DNA of 64,000 nucleotides, from contig JAFRTL010000010.1 of the NCBI GenBank assembly GCA_017427065.1, positions 62,001-126,000 of the forward strand, in the 5' to 3' direction. The first letter of the stretch is position 1, and every line of letters begins with the position of its first letter. Positions 24,939 through 33,005 of this stretch are shown piece by piece. Under the pieces are notes generated by a model that worked only from the letters and a program-made list of their open reading frames with translations, was not told the DNA's origin and searched no databases. This DNA is from Bacteroidaceae bacterium (GTDB taxonomy: Bacteria > Bacteroidota > Bacteroidia > Bacteroidales > Bacteroidaceae). A program made the position numbers and the translations under genes.

Positions 24939-26543
24939 CTTAATGTTCGGCTCCTCCAATCCTAAGCCCTTGCGCTTATCCACCACCTTCAGCAGTAAGC
25001 CAAGCAGCAGGGCAGCTACGCCAAGACAAGCCAGCATCACCAGCGGAGCAGTATAGTCGAACTGCGTAGGATCTGTCACACCTGGGTTGGTCTTGTCCAG
25101 CACCTTACCAATAAGCAGTGGGAACAGCCAGAGGCCAATGTTCTGAATCCAGAAGATCAGAGCGTAGGCAGAACCTATCACCTTGGCATCCACCAACTTT
25201 GGCACGCTTGGCCACAGGGAGGCTGGTACCAATGAGAATGAAGCACCCAGCACCAGAATAGTAGCGTATGCAATTGCCACACCACCCACGGCATTGCCCT
25301 TGAAGGCAGGCAGCACGAAAGCGAAAGTAAGGTGGCAGGCGATGAGCAGCAATGAGCCCAGCACCAACATAGAAGCAGCCTTGCCCTTATGATCCACATA
25401 GCTACCAAGAATAGGCGTAATCAGCACGGCCAGCAGTGGGAACACTGCGAAGATACTCTCAGCCGACTGGCGCATATAGCCCATGTAGCAGTAAGTAATC
25501 AATGCCAGCACAGAGATGCCCAGCAGCAGATACTGACGGAACTTTGTCTTCTGGAAGTTGCTCATAAAACCCGTAGCAGCCACCACCAACATGATAATAT
25601 ATTGCACGATGGTCACAGAGCTGCTTGCCCAATAGGAATCGGCAGAAGGCTCCACCAACGTCAGGTTGCACTGCAGCATGTTCACAGCATACTTCTGGAA
25701 TGGGAAGATAGCAGAGTAATAGAGCACACAGAGCAGTGCCACAATCCAGAAACCACTGTCCGTAAGAATCTTACCGATATCTGATACCTTGAATGGATCA
25801 TCCTTCTCCTCAGCCTCACCCGTCTGGGCATCCAGCTTCTTATCCATGAAGAAATAGACGATGGTCATTATCAAGGCAATGCACATCAGCACCACGCCAA
25901 AGGCCACAGAACGAGACACGCTCACATGGCCGCCAAGCTTAGCGAAGAACGGTGAGAAAATCATACATGTAGCCACGCCCAGACGTGCCAAAGCCATCTC
26001 AGAGCCCATGGCTAATGCCATTTCGCGGCCCTTGAACCACTTCACGATACCACGGCTCACCGTGATACCAGCCATCTCGCAGCCACATCCGAAGATCATA
26101 AAACCACAGGCAGCCAACTTAGCCGAAGCAGGCATGCCCTCATAGAATGGCGACACGCCAAGTTCCTCGAACACAGGGATATAGTTCAGATGTGTATTGA
26201 ACCACAGTTCCAAGCCCGTACCCATGAACGCCTCTGATACCGCATACCACTTGATGATGGCACCCACCAGCATCACTGCACCCGAGAGCACTGCCGTGAA
26301 GCGCACCCCCATCTTGTCGAGGATGATACCTGCGAAAATCAGGAAGAATACGAATACGTTGAGGAACACCTCAGAGCCCTGCATGGTGCCAAAAGCGGTG
26401 CTATCCCATCCGCGTGTTTCCTGCATCAAGTCCTTGATAGGTGAGAGAATGTCCATGAAAATGTAGGCACAGAACATGGCCAGTGCCAAGAGCAGCAGCG
26501 CGGTCCAGCGCATGGCTGCAGAGTCTCTAAGAGTCTTTTCCAT
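24936..26543 (-). CDS. MFS transporter (copy 2)
   Basis: 535-aa major facilitator protein with about 12 membrane segments, the intact paralogue of the gene downstream. It has GIILDKMGVRFTAVL after segment 2, a longer periplasmic loop (about 120-150) and a charged central loop (about 235-255, GEAEEKDDPFKVSDIG). The strong promoter at 26588-26619 would drive both copies. Substrate not recognisable from sequence. Confidence 0.88.
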   Translation of the reverse strand: MEKTLRDSAAMRWTALLLLALAMFCAYIFMDILSPIKDLMQETRGWDSTAFGTMQGSEVFLNVFVFFLIFAGIILDKMGVRFTAVLSGAVMLVGAIIKWYAVSEAFMGTGLELWFNTHLNYIPVFEELGVSPFYEGMPASAKLAACGFMIFGCGCEMAGITVSRGIVKWFKGREMALAMGSEMALARLGVATCMIFSPFFAKLGGHVSVSRSVAFGVVLMCIALIMTIVYFFMDKKLDAQTGEAEEKDDPFKVSDIGKILTDSGFWIVALLCVLYYSAIFPFQKYAVNMLQCNLTLVEPSADSYWASSSVTIVQYIIMLVVAATGFMSNFQKTKFRQYLLLGISVLALITYCYMGYMRQSAESIFAVFPLLAVLITPILGSYVDHKGKAASMLVLGSLLLIACHLTFAFVLPAFKGNAVGGVAIAYATILVLGASFSLVPASLWPSVPKLVDAKVIGSAYALIFWIQNIGLWLFPLLIGKVLDKTNPGVTDPTQFDYTAPLVMLACLGVAALLLGLLLKVVDKRKGLGLEEPNIK

Positions 26544-26587
26544 AATGATGATTATCTATTTATTATTATCTGCTAACAAAATTGCAG

Positions 26588-26619
26588 CAAAATTACACTT
26601 TTCTTAGCAGAAAGACAAA
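26588..26619 (-). promoter_or_regulatory. Promoter of the MFS pair
   Basis: Minus-strand -33 TTTG (26616-26619), 20-base spacer, -7 TAATTTTG (26588-26595), 45 bases before the ATG. Confidence 0.65.
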
Positions 26620-26714
26620 CAATTAGCGGAAGAAAACAGGATGTATAATTAATCACATGTCCACCATCCACATTTGCGCGTAACACACCTAAAATATTTC
26701 CAGTGCACAGGAAA

Positions 26715-26750
26715 AAAGTAAGGCATACCTATGAAAAACATAGGTATGCC
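26715..26750 (-). terminator. Terminator of the DUF4837-pdxA-lptE-secG operon
   Basis: GGCATACCTATG (26722-26733) pairs with CATAGGTATGCC (26739-26750) around a 5-base loop; the minus strand continues with a T-rich tail (TTACTTTTTTCC). Confidence 0.85.
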
Positions 26751-26785
26751 CCACTCTATCTCTCTCCTAATGTCAGTGCCTTGAA

Positions 26786-27154
26786 TTACTCGGCTGGAGT
26801 AGCTGCATCTGCAGGAGTGGCAGGAGTAGCTGCCTCGGCTGGTGCAGTGGTTCCAACTGGCATGTTATATGGGTTGGTGCTCTGCTGCTCTACAGCCTGC
26901 TGCATGATGGCATCATTTCCTGAGCCACCACCATAAGTCAGTGCATAAGCTGAGAGGATGCTGCACACTACCATAGTGCCAGCCAAAGTCCAAGTAGCCT
27001 TCTCCAAGAAATCGGTGGTCTTACGAACACCCATGATGGCGTTTGAAGAAGAAAAACCTGATGCCAGGCCACCACCTTTGGAATTTTGAATCAATACAAT
27101 GCCACACATCAAAATAGATGCAATCAACATTAAAATTACTAAAAGCAAATACAT
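26786..27154 (-). CDS. secG: Preprotein translocase subunit SecG
   Basis: 122-aa inner-membrane subunit of the Sec translocon. Two membrane segments (about 1-22 and 55-75) flank the conserved loop LIQNSKGGGLASGF and the GVRKTTDFLEKATW motif. After residue 75 a low-complexity tail rich in Ala, Pro, Thr and Gln extends to the end, a feature of Bacteroidetes SecG. It is the last gene of the operon, 4 bases after the TPR-like gene. Confidence 0.92.
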   Translation of the reverse strand: MYLLLVILMLIASILMCGIVLIQNSKGGGLASGFSSSNAIMGVRKTTDFLEKATWTLAGTMVVCSILSAYALTYGGGSGNDAIMQQAVEQQSTNPYNMPVGTTAPAEAATPATPADAATPAE

Positions 27155-27158
27155 TTTA

Positions 27159-27845
27159 TTACTTATTTGATTTATCGTTAATAATCAGTTTCTCTAAGAA
27201 CCGTATTTGGTCTGCAAAGTAAGCACTTTTTTTTGGATATTTCAAATTTAATTTCCTAATTATTTCAAGTGCCTTCTCATATCTTTGCTGACGGATATAG
27301 ATTTTTGCCAAGGTTTCTGTGAAATAACTGTCGTCCAAATCCTCTGGAACAGACGCAGGGGATGCGTCTTCTGCAGGCGTATCTGACACTTCCAAAGATG
27401 TGGAAGGTTGGGATGCCTGGGGCGTTTCTTCTGCCAACATATAAGCCGCATAGTCGGTAGAATAATCCAACTGCTGCAATGGGGTAACCTTCTCATCGGA
27501 AGGAAGAGTTTGCAGGAAGTGGTTTATCAAGACCAGTGTACGGTCTTCTACTGGCTGTACGGGCTCTTCCACTTCTGCTTCCACCACATGCTGAGGAGCA
27601 ATCACAGGGGATTCTCCTTCAATCAGACGGAATAATTGTTCCCGATCGGTAATATAAGGAATGGCCTTTCGAAGTTCTGCCCCAAAGCTAGCATCGTACA
27701 GCAGATAGAGGTTCTGCAAATAGAGCAGACGCAAGGTCTGGAAATAGGGATAACGAGGAATAAGGGTACGAAGTTCATAAAGCGTCTCAGTATTGAGGCG
27801 TTCAGGGTGCTTCGTCAATTCCAATATGTCCGTATTCGTCATCAT
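27159..27845 (-). CDS. Conserved Bacteroidetes protein with a TPR-like C-terminus
   Basis: 228-aa cytoplasmic protein. Residues 1-70 are helical (YELRTLIPRYPYFQTLRLLYLQNLY); an acidic, Ser/Pro-rich middle (about 80-170) leads to a C-terminal TPR-like helix pair, TLAKIYIRQQRYEKALEIIR. It is conserved between lptE and secG in this phylum to my recollection. Start and lptE stop share a base (TAATG). Function unknown. Confidence 0.75.
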   Translation of the reverse strand: MMTNTDILELTKHPERLNTETLYELRTLIPRYPYFQTLRLLYLQNLYLLYDASFGAELRKAIPYITDREQLFRLIEGESPVIAPQHVVEAEVEEPVQPVEDRTLVLINHFLQTLPSDEKVTPLQQLDYSTDYAAYMLAEETPQASQPSTSLEVSDTPAEDASPASVPEDLDDSYFTETLAKIYIRQQRYEKALEIIRKLNLKYPKKSAYFADQIRFLEKLIINDKSNK

Positions 27846-28375
27846 TACCAGTTGGCCACGGTAGAGTTATAAATCTGTTCTGCAATATCCTTCACGAGGA
27901 TGGTTATCAGTTCATCCTGCACATCCGTAAGCAAGCGTGATGAATCATAGGTCTGGAAAGCCGTAAACGTGCGATTAGAGAAGTTTTCCTCCTCATTGGT
28001 GGTATTCTGATAATTCACACTTACCGTGAGCGTCAACTTCACCTTGGAAGAATAACCACTGGCATCTATCGCCTCATTGTACTGGTTGTACCCTGTTATT
28101 TCTCCATCTATGATCAAATCACCCCCAGTATTGACCAACTGAAGACGAGTCTGCTGGATAAAGAGATCTTTCATCTTGTCATTGAAAGTGGTAGCAAGCG
28201 GACCATAGACGTACTCTGCATGATTGGCAAAGTCGTCAATCTGGATGGTCTTTACACGGTTATAGTCGATGGAACTGATAGGTGCCAAGCCAAAACCAGA
28301 AACGGTGCAAGAAACCATCAGGAACAGCAGACTACATAGCAGCGTCGTTTTTATTGTTGCCTTTATCCAATCCAT
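27845..28375 (-). CDS. lptE: LptE-family LPS-assembly lipoprotein
   Basis: 176-aa lipoprotein (MVSC, Cys23) of the Bacteroidetes LptE type, expected to plug the LptD barrel in the outer membrane. Family traits are VSGFGLAPISSIDY near the start and the region TQLQLVNTGGDLIIDGEITGY-like (here RLQLVNTGGDLIIDG). Its start overlaps the end of the sigma-54 activator by 44 bases; no later Met precedes the signal peptide, so the overlap seems real. Confidence 0.82.
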   Translation of the reverse strand: MDWIKATIKTTLLCSLLFLMVSCTVSGFGLAPISSIDYNRVKTIQIDDFANHAEYVYGPLATTFNDKMKDLFIQQTRLQLVNTGGDLIIDGEITGYNQYNEAIDASGYSSKVKLTLTVSVNYQNTTNEEENFSNRTFTAFQTYDSSRLLTDVQDELITILVKDIAEQIYNSTVANW

Positions 28376-29615
28376 AATCTTTGATCTTTCTATATAGGGT
28401 TCGTTCTGATATGCCCAATTCTGCAGCTGCGTTCTTACGCCTTCCGTGGTGCTTCTCCAGAGCTTTTATTATCTTTTCCTTCAGGGCATCAGAGAGAGAA
28501 AGATTCTCTTCTTCCAGTACCTCTGTATCTTGAATGTCATCGTCATCATCCACCGCTTTTACAGAAGGAGCAGGCTTATAATATGTCGCAATCTGTGGTG
28601 AAACACCCATAGACTGCGAAGGATGTATCAACGTCATAGAAGGTTGATCGGCCACGGGTTGCTGCATAAGCAACTGCTGTTTCTGCTGCAAATCTTCCAG
28701 TTGCTTTTTCAGGTCTTGTATCTCCTGACGCATACCTAAGAGTGCCTGAACCAAGAATTCACGCTCGTTCTCGAAGTTCTTCTCCCCTGCCCCAAGCAAT
28801 ACAGGAAGCTGAGGTCCGCGCGACTGCTCCTTAAGGTAGCGGCGCAACATCTCTGCATCTACATCGCGATTCTCTTCCAAGATAGAAATGCGCTCTACCA
28901 CATTCTTCAGCTCGCGGATATTTCCAGGCCATGAATAAGCCATCACCGACTGTTTGCCATCTTCTGTCAGACGGATGGCTGGCATACGGTATTTCTCAGC
29001 AAAGTCGGCAGCAAACTTGCGGAAAAGCAACAGCACATCATTGCCACGCTCACGAAGCGGAGGAAGCATGATAGGCACTACACTGAGACGATAGAACAGG
29101 TCCTTACGGAAACGGCCATCAGCGATGGCTTGTGCCATATTCAGATTGGTAGCTGCCACAATGCGTACGTTGGTCTTCTCTACCTTCGAAGATCCCACCT
29201 TAATATATTCACCACTCTCCAGCACACGCAGAAGACGGGCTTGGGTAGAAAGAGGGAGTTCACCAACTTCATCAAGGAATATGGTGCCCCCATTCGCCTC
29301 ACCAAAATAACCTTTACGCTCATCAATGGCACCCGTGAAAGCACCTTTTACATGCCCGAAAAGCTCAGAGTCAATCGTACCTTCTGGAATGGCTCCGCAG
29401 TTCACGGCAATGTAGCTTTCGTGCTTACGGGGACTATAGGCATGGATAATCTTAGGAAAACTTTCCTTTCCTACACCACTTTCTCCTGTAATCAGCACAG
29501 AAGCATCGGTAGAGGCTACTTGCAATGCAGCATCAATACCATGCAACAATGCCTCATTGTTGCCAATGATGCCGAAATGCAGTTTGACTTGTTGTATAAT
29601 TTCAGGCCTGATCAT
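28332..29615 (-). CDS. Sigma-54-dependent transcriptional activator without receiver domain
   Basis: 427-aa AAA+ enhancer-binding protein. The central domain starts almost at residue 10 and has Walker A GESGVGKE, the sigma-54 contact loop GAFTGA, Walker B GGTIFLDE and the arginine-finger region FRKDLFYRLSV. A Gln-rich coiled linker (about 290-330) and acidic stretch (DDDDD near 355) precede a Fis-type helix-turn-helix (AAAELGISERTLYRKIKDYGL). There is no N-terminal sensory domain, so activity must be controlled otherwise. It lies inside an operon of LPS-transport and vitamin genes. Confidence 0.92.
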   Translation of the reverse strand: MIRPEIIQQVKLHFGIIGNNEALLHGIDAALQVASTDASVLITGESGVGKESFPKIIHAYSPRKHESYIAVNCGAIPEGTIDSELFGHVKGAFTGAIDERKGYFGEANGGTIFLDEVGELPLSTQARLLRVLESGEYIKVGSSKVEKTNVRIVAATNLNMAQAIADGRFRKDLFYRLSVVPIMLPPLRERGNDVLLLFRKFAADFAEKYRMPAIRLTEDGKQSVMAYSWPGNIRELKNVVERISILEENRDVDAEMLRRYLKEQSRGPQLPVLLGAGEKNFENEREFLVQALLGMRQEIQDLKKQLEDLQQKQQLLMQQPVADQPSMTLIHPSQSMGVSPQIATYYKPAPSVKAVDDDDDIQDTEVLEEENLSLSDALKEKIIKALEKHHGRRKNAAAELGISERTLYRKIKDYGLDKGNNKNDAAM

Positions 29616-29622
29616 AGTTGGT

Positions 29623-30726
29623 TTATAATTCGTCCTCAGGATTGGTATCCATCTGTTTCAGCTTATCGCTGTCGTCACGCTTGTCATAATACTGTTTACG
29701 CAGAGGATTGGCATGCGCTTCACGTTCACGTTCACGCTGACGGAAGATATCCAGTGCCAGATATATGGCTTGACGGAAAGAGTTCTCATCCATCACGCCT
29801 TTTCCCACCACATCATACTTGACGCTATAAACTGGCGCAGTGCGAACCAAGGGGAGACCAGCGGTATAAACCACGCCCTCTTCCTGAGAAAGGGTATTGA
29901 AGACTGCCAGTGCCTGATCATGATACATGGCCAAGACACCATCATAGTGTATATACTCTTCTTTCCCCATGAACTCATCAACAGCAAAAGGTCCGAAACA
30001 AAGCAGACCGTTGTGCGACATCTCAGTGACCACTGGAATTATGCAGTTTTCTTCCTCTGAGCCGAAACTGTTGGTTGCCGTATTACGAGGATTAAGGGAA
30101 AGTACAGCAATGCGTGGAGCATCGATGCCAAAATCTGTAATCAGAGAAGCAGCAAACGCTTCCAGACGTTCTTGCAACAAGTCCTGAGTAAGAGCTGCAG
30201 GTACGTCACGCAATGGGATATTGGAAGTTACTGAGGCTATGCGGAAGTGATCCTTCACATAGATAGACAATGAGCGACACCCCTCCCCTATGGCTTGTTC
30301 CAAGTAGGCATGTTGTGTCTTGAAAGGGAACAGCTCTGAAGAAAGGATTTGGTGATTCACAGGAGCTGTTACTAGTACATCCACCAAGTAGTCGTGATAC
30401 TCCTCCACAACCTTCTGCAAAGCATCTGCAGCAGCCTTACCGGCTTCTGCATCAGCCTTAGCAAAATCGACCTTGACTTCATCATCAGTACAACTGACGA
30501 TATTCAGTCTATCCTCTACAGCATCAGCAGCAGAATTGACGATAGTGAAATTGGTGGAAAGTTCTAACGACTTGCGATGATAGGCTGCCACCTTGGGTGA
30601 CCCATAAATCACAGGGGTACAGAGTTCCAACATCGTGGAATTATCGAAAGTCTTCAAAATGACTTCATAACCCACACCATTTATATCTCCTTGAGTAATA
30701 GCTACTCTAATTTTACGATCTTCCAT
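29623..30726 (-). CDS. pdxA: 4-hydroxythreonine-4-phosphate dehydrogenase
   Basis: 367-aa cytoplasmic enzyme of pyridoxal phosphate synthesis (DXP-dependent route). It has the N-terminal ITQGDINGVGYEV, the metal/substrate region VTAPVNHQ and FPFKTQHAYLEQ, and a C-terminal AMYHDQALAVFNTL with metal-binding His and Asp. It has a slightly long, charged C-terminal tail. It starts 18 bases after the DUF4837-type gene and is followed 7 bases later by the sigma-54 activator. Confidence 0.92.
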   Translation of the reverse strand: MEDRKIRVAITQGDINGVGYEVILKTFDNSTMLELCTPVIYGSPKVAAYHRKSLELSTNFTIVNSAADAVEDRLNIVSCTDDEVKVDFAKADAEAGKAAADALQKVVEEYHDYLVDVLVTAPVNHQILSSELFPFKTQHAYLEQAIGEGCRSLSIYVKDHFRIASVTSNIPLRDVPAALTQDLLQERLEAFAASLITDFGIDAPRIAVLSLNPRNTATNSFGSEEENCIIPVVTEMSHNGLLCFGPFAVDEFMGKEEYIHYDGVLAMYHDQALAVFNTLSQEEGVVYTAGLPLVRTAPVYSVKYDVVGKGVMDENSFRQAIYLALDIFRQREREREAHANPLRKQYYDKRDDSDKLKQMDTNPEDEL

Positions 30727-30744
30727 GTAAAGTTGAATATTTAC

Positions 30745-31809
30745 TTATTCTGAAGCAGAATCTTCCATCCCAATAGGAATTTCCCCAGTCTCGTTCTTAC
30801 TGTTTGGCAAGCGCAAGGTATAAAGCGAAGCTTCCATACCCTTAACCAGGTTACGTTTGTTCTTATCAGGTGCATATACAAAAATCTCTTCTACTATCAC
30901 ACGTTGGTTGGCTTGATCCACACGAGCCTGAGATACGAATGGACCACCCATGAAGTCGCCCTTCATGCGCCACAAACCACGAGCCTCGAAAATATATTCC
31001 CCATTTAGATTATAAGCAGTCACGTTGGTCATCAGTGAATCAGTGGACATGTAACTGTTTTCCTTAGCTCCAGGAATATTTTCCTTCATCACAGAGTCGC
31101 GCTTGTTGACGAAGAATTCCTTGGTAAACGTACGTGTGTCTTTATAAGGATAGGAATAAATCACATAGTTACGGTCGTTGGTTGCCGTATTGGTTCCTGC
31201 CCAGAAGAAATCCTGTCCCTGTTTGGTGGAACGTAGCTCGCCAGACACCCATACATCACAGTCAAACATGCTCTTTACCTGTGTAGCAATATAATCACTG
31301 TGTTCATAACGCAGCACATCAATCTGACGGTTCATCTCTGCATGGTTGAAAAGGTCAAGGATGACTTGCTTGTTGGCTTTGACAAATTCTTCAAAGGTTT
31401 CCTCGTCAGGAGCCTGGATATTCAGAATAGCCTGTGGATAGGCATACATATCCTTGGAATATCTGAACTTTCCTTGAGTGTAGGTATTCTTGATATCTAC
31501 TACCACGATATTGCGTACCAACTTCATGGTTGCATCATAATTACGTGGTGCGGTATGCATGATGCGGAATGAGCGCTCTGGCTGAGGAAGACCTGGCACG
31601 TCAGAATCGAGTACGTCGAAAAGAGCACGACCAGCAGGGCGCTCCCACAGATCGTCATCAACGACAACCAACATCTCATAGGCACTACCACTGGATGTAG
31701 GGGTCAATATACTCACGCCTCCCCTTCTTGGCCTACCACCTCTGCTACAAGCCGAAACGGCCAGCAGAACCAGCATCATTATACTGAAATAATAGAGATA
31801 TCGTTTCAT
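30745..31809 (-). CDS. DUF4837-type lipoprotein
   Basis: 354-aa lipoprotein (Cys21, VSACSRGG). The segments YEMLVVVDDDLWERPAGRAL and LVRNIVVVDIKN and the late RGLWRMKGDFMGGPFVSQAR fit the Bacteroidetes DUF4837 family as I recall. Function unknown. It is first in the six-gene operon ending with secG, and the promoter lies at 31838-31869. Confidence 0.7.
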   Translation of the reverse strand: MKRYLYYFSIMMLVLLAVSACSRGGRPRRGGVSILTPTSSGSAYEMLVVVDDDLWERPAGRALFDVLDSDVPGLPQPERSFRIMHTAPRNYDATMKLVRNIVVVDIKNTYTQGKFRYSKDMYAYPQAILNIQAPDEETFEEFVKANKQVILDLFNHAEMNRQIDVLRYEHSDYIATQVKSMFDCDVWVSGELRSTKQGQDFFWAGTNTATNDRNYVIYSYPYKDTRTFTKEFFVNKRDSVMKENIPGAKENSYMSTDSLMTNVTAYNLNGEYIFEARGLWRMKGDFMGGPFVSQARVDQANQRVIVEEIFVYAPDKNKRNLVKGMEASLYTLRLPNSKNETGEIPIGMEDSASE

Positions 31810-31837
31810 AATTCCTTATATTATTAATAATGTGCAA

Positions 31838-31869
31838 CAAATCTACAAAGAATTGATACGAAGCACAAA
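31838..31869 (-). promoter_or_regulatory. Promoter of the DUF4837-to-secG operon
   Basis: Minus-strand -33 TTTG (31866-31869), 20-base spacer, -7 TAGATTTG (31838-31845), 28 bases before the ATG at 31809. Confidence 0.65.
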
Positions 31870-31874
31870 TGTTT

Positions 31875-32924
31875 CTATGTTAAATCTTCGTTAAATCCCT
31901 CTTGCTTAGCTGTGGAGAGCATTCCACAGGCAGCAAAGATGTCCTCACCACGAGAAGCCCTGATGGTAGAAAACAATCCGTGCGAAGTGAGATAATCACG
32001 GAACTTGACAATGTCTTCCATCGCAGTACCTTCCAAATCAACGCCTGGGATGGCATGGAAACGTATCAGATTAATGCGACAATCGAGTCCACGGAGCAAC
32101 TTCAACAATTCCTTGGCATAGAGCTCTGAATCATTGACTCCCTTGAAAAGGATATACTCAAAAGAAAGACGACGCTGCTTACTGAAATCATAATCTCGCA
32201 ATATCTTCACCACCTCTCTGATAGAGAGGGCTTTTTCTGCAGGCATCAGTTCCTTGCGTTGCTGAGGAATAGGCGAATGCAGACTTATAGCCAAATGGCA
32301 TTCTGACTCGTCCAAGAATCGCTTAAGTCCCTTTGCCAAGCCTACTGATGAAAGCGTGATGCGCTTCGGGCTCCAGGCATATCCCCAAGGGGCAGTCATG
32401 ATTTCCAGGGCTTTCAGGACCTCATCCACATTGTCGAGCGGCTCTCCCATACCCATCATTACCACATTGGTAAGCGTGTCATACTCGGGCAGGGAATTAA
32501 TTTGATTAATAATCTGCGCTGCACTAAGATTTGCCTTAAAACCTTGCTTGCCTGTCATACAGAACTTACAATTCATTTTACAGCCTACCTGAGAAGACAC
32601 GCAGATGGTTGCCCTATCCTCTTCTGGAATATACACCGTTTCCACAAAGTGTTCCTTCCCAGCTCCATAGAGGTATTTCACCGTTCCATCTACAGAACGC
32701 ATGGCATCCACGGGATCTGAAGCACCTACCTCATAAGAAGCACTTAGCAATTGACGGTTCTTCAAGGACAAGTTGGTCATTTCATCGATGGAATGCACAC
32801 GCTTGCTATAAAGCCAAGACGCAATCTGCTTGGCAGTAAAAGCAGGCATGTCGAGTACCTTTACAATACCCTGCAGTTCCTCCAACGTCTTTCCCAACAA
32901 TGGTTCTTTCGACAGAAGTTCCAT
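31875..32924 (-). CDS. rlmN: 23S rRNA/tRNA adenine-C2 methyltransferase RlmN
   Basis: 349-aa radical SAM enzyme that methylates A2503 of 23S rRNA (and A37 of some tRNAs). It has the N-terminal helical domain with FTAKQIASWLYSKRV, the radical SAM motif CKMNCKFCMTG, the SAM-binding MGMGEPLDN and the C-terminal methyl-carrying Cys in FAACGML. It is a single gene between the PpiD terminator and the next promoter. Confidence 0.95.
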   Translation of the reverse strand: MELLSKEPLLGKTLEELQGIVKVLDMPAFTAKQIASWLYSKRVHSIDEMTNLSLKNRQLLSASYEVGASDPVDAMRSVDGTVKYLYGAGKEHFVETVYIPEEDRATICVSSQVGCKMNCKFCMTGKQGFKANLSAAQIINQINSLPEYDTLTNVVMMGMGEPLDNVDEVLKALEIMTAPWGYAWSPKRITLSSVGLAKGLKRFLDESECHLAISLHSPIPQQRKELMPAEKALSIREVVKILRDYDFSKQRRLSFEYILFKGVNDSELYAKELLKLLRGLDCRINLIRFHAIPGVDLEGTAMEDIVKFRDYLTSHGLFSTIRASRGEDIFAACGMLSTAKQEGFNEDLT

Positions 32925-32950
32925 GTTTAGTCTGAATATAACAGGTTTGA

Positions 32951-32985
32951 CAAAAAAGGCCGTCCGACTTTGCCTTCGGACGGCC
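32951..32985 (-). terminator. Terminator after the PpiD-like gene
   Basis: GGCCGTCCGA (32958-32967) pairs with TCGGACGGCC (32976-32985); the minus strand continues with six T residues. It lies just after the PpiD-like stop and before rlmN. Confidence 0.88.
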
Positions 32986-33005
32986 CTTCCGTTTGGTCTT
33001 ATAGT

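Noticed and set aside
30721-30745. Separate promoter between the DUF4837-type gene and pdxA
   Set aside because: Only 18 bases separate the genes and no -7 or -33 element is visible.
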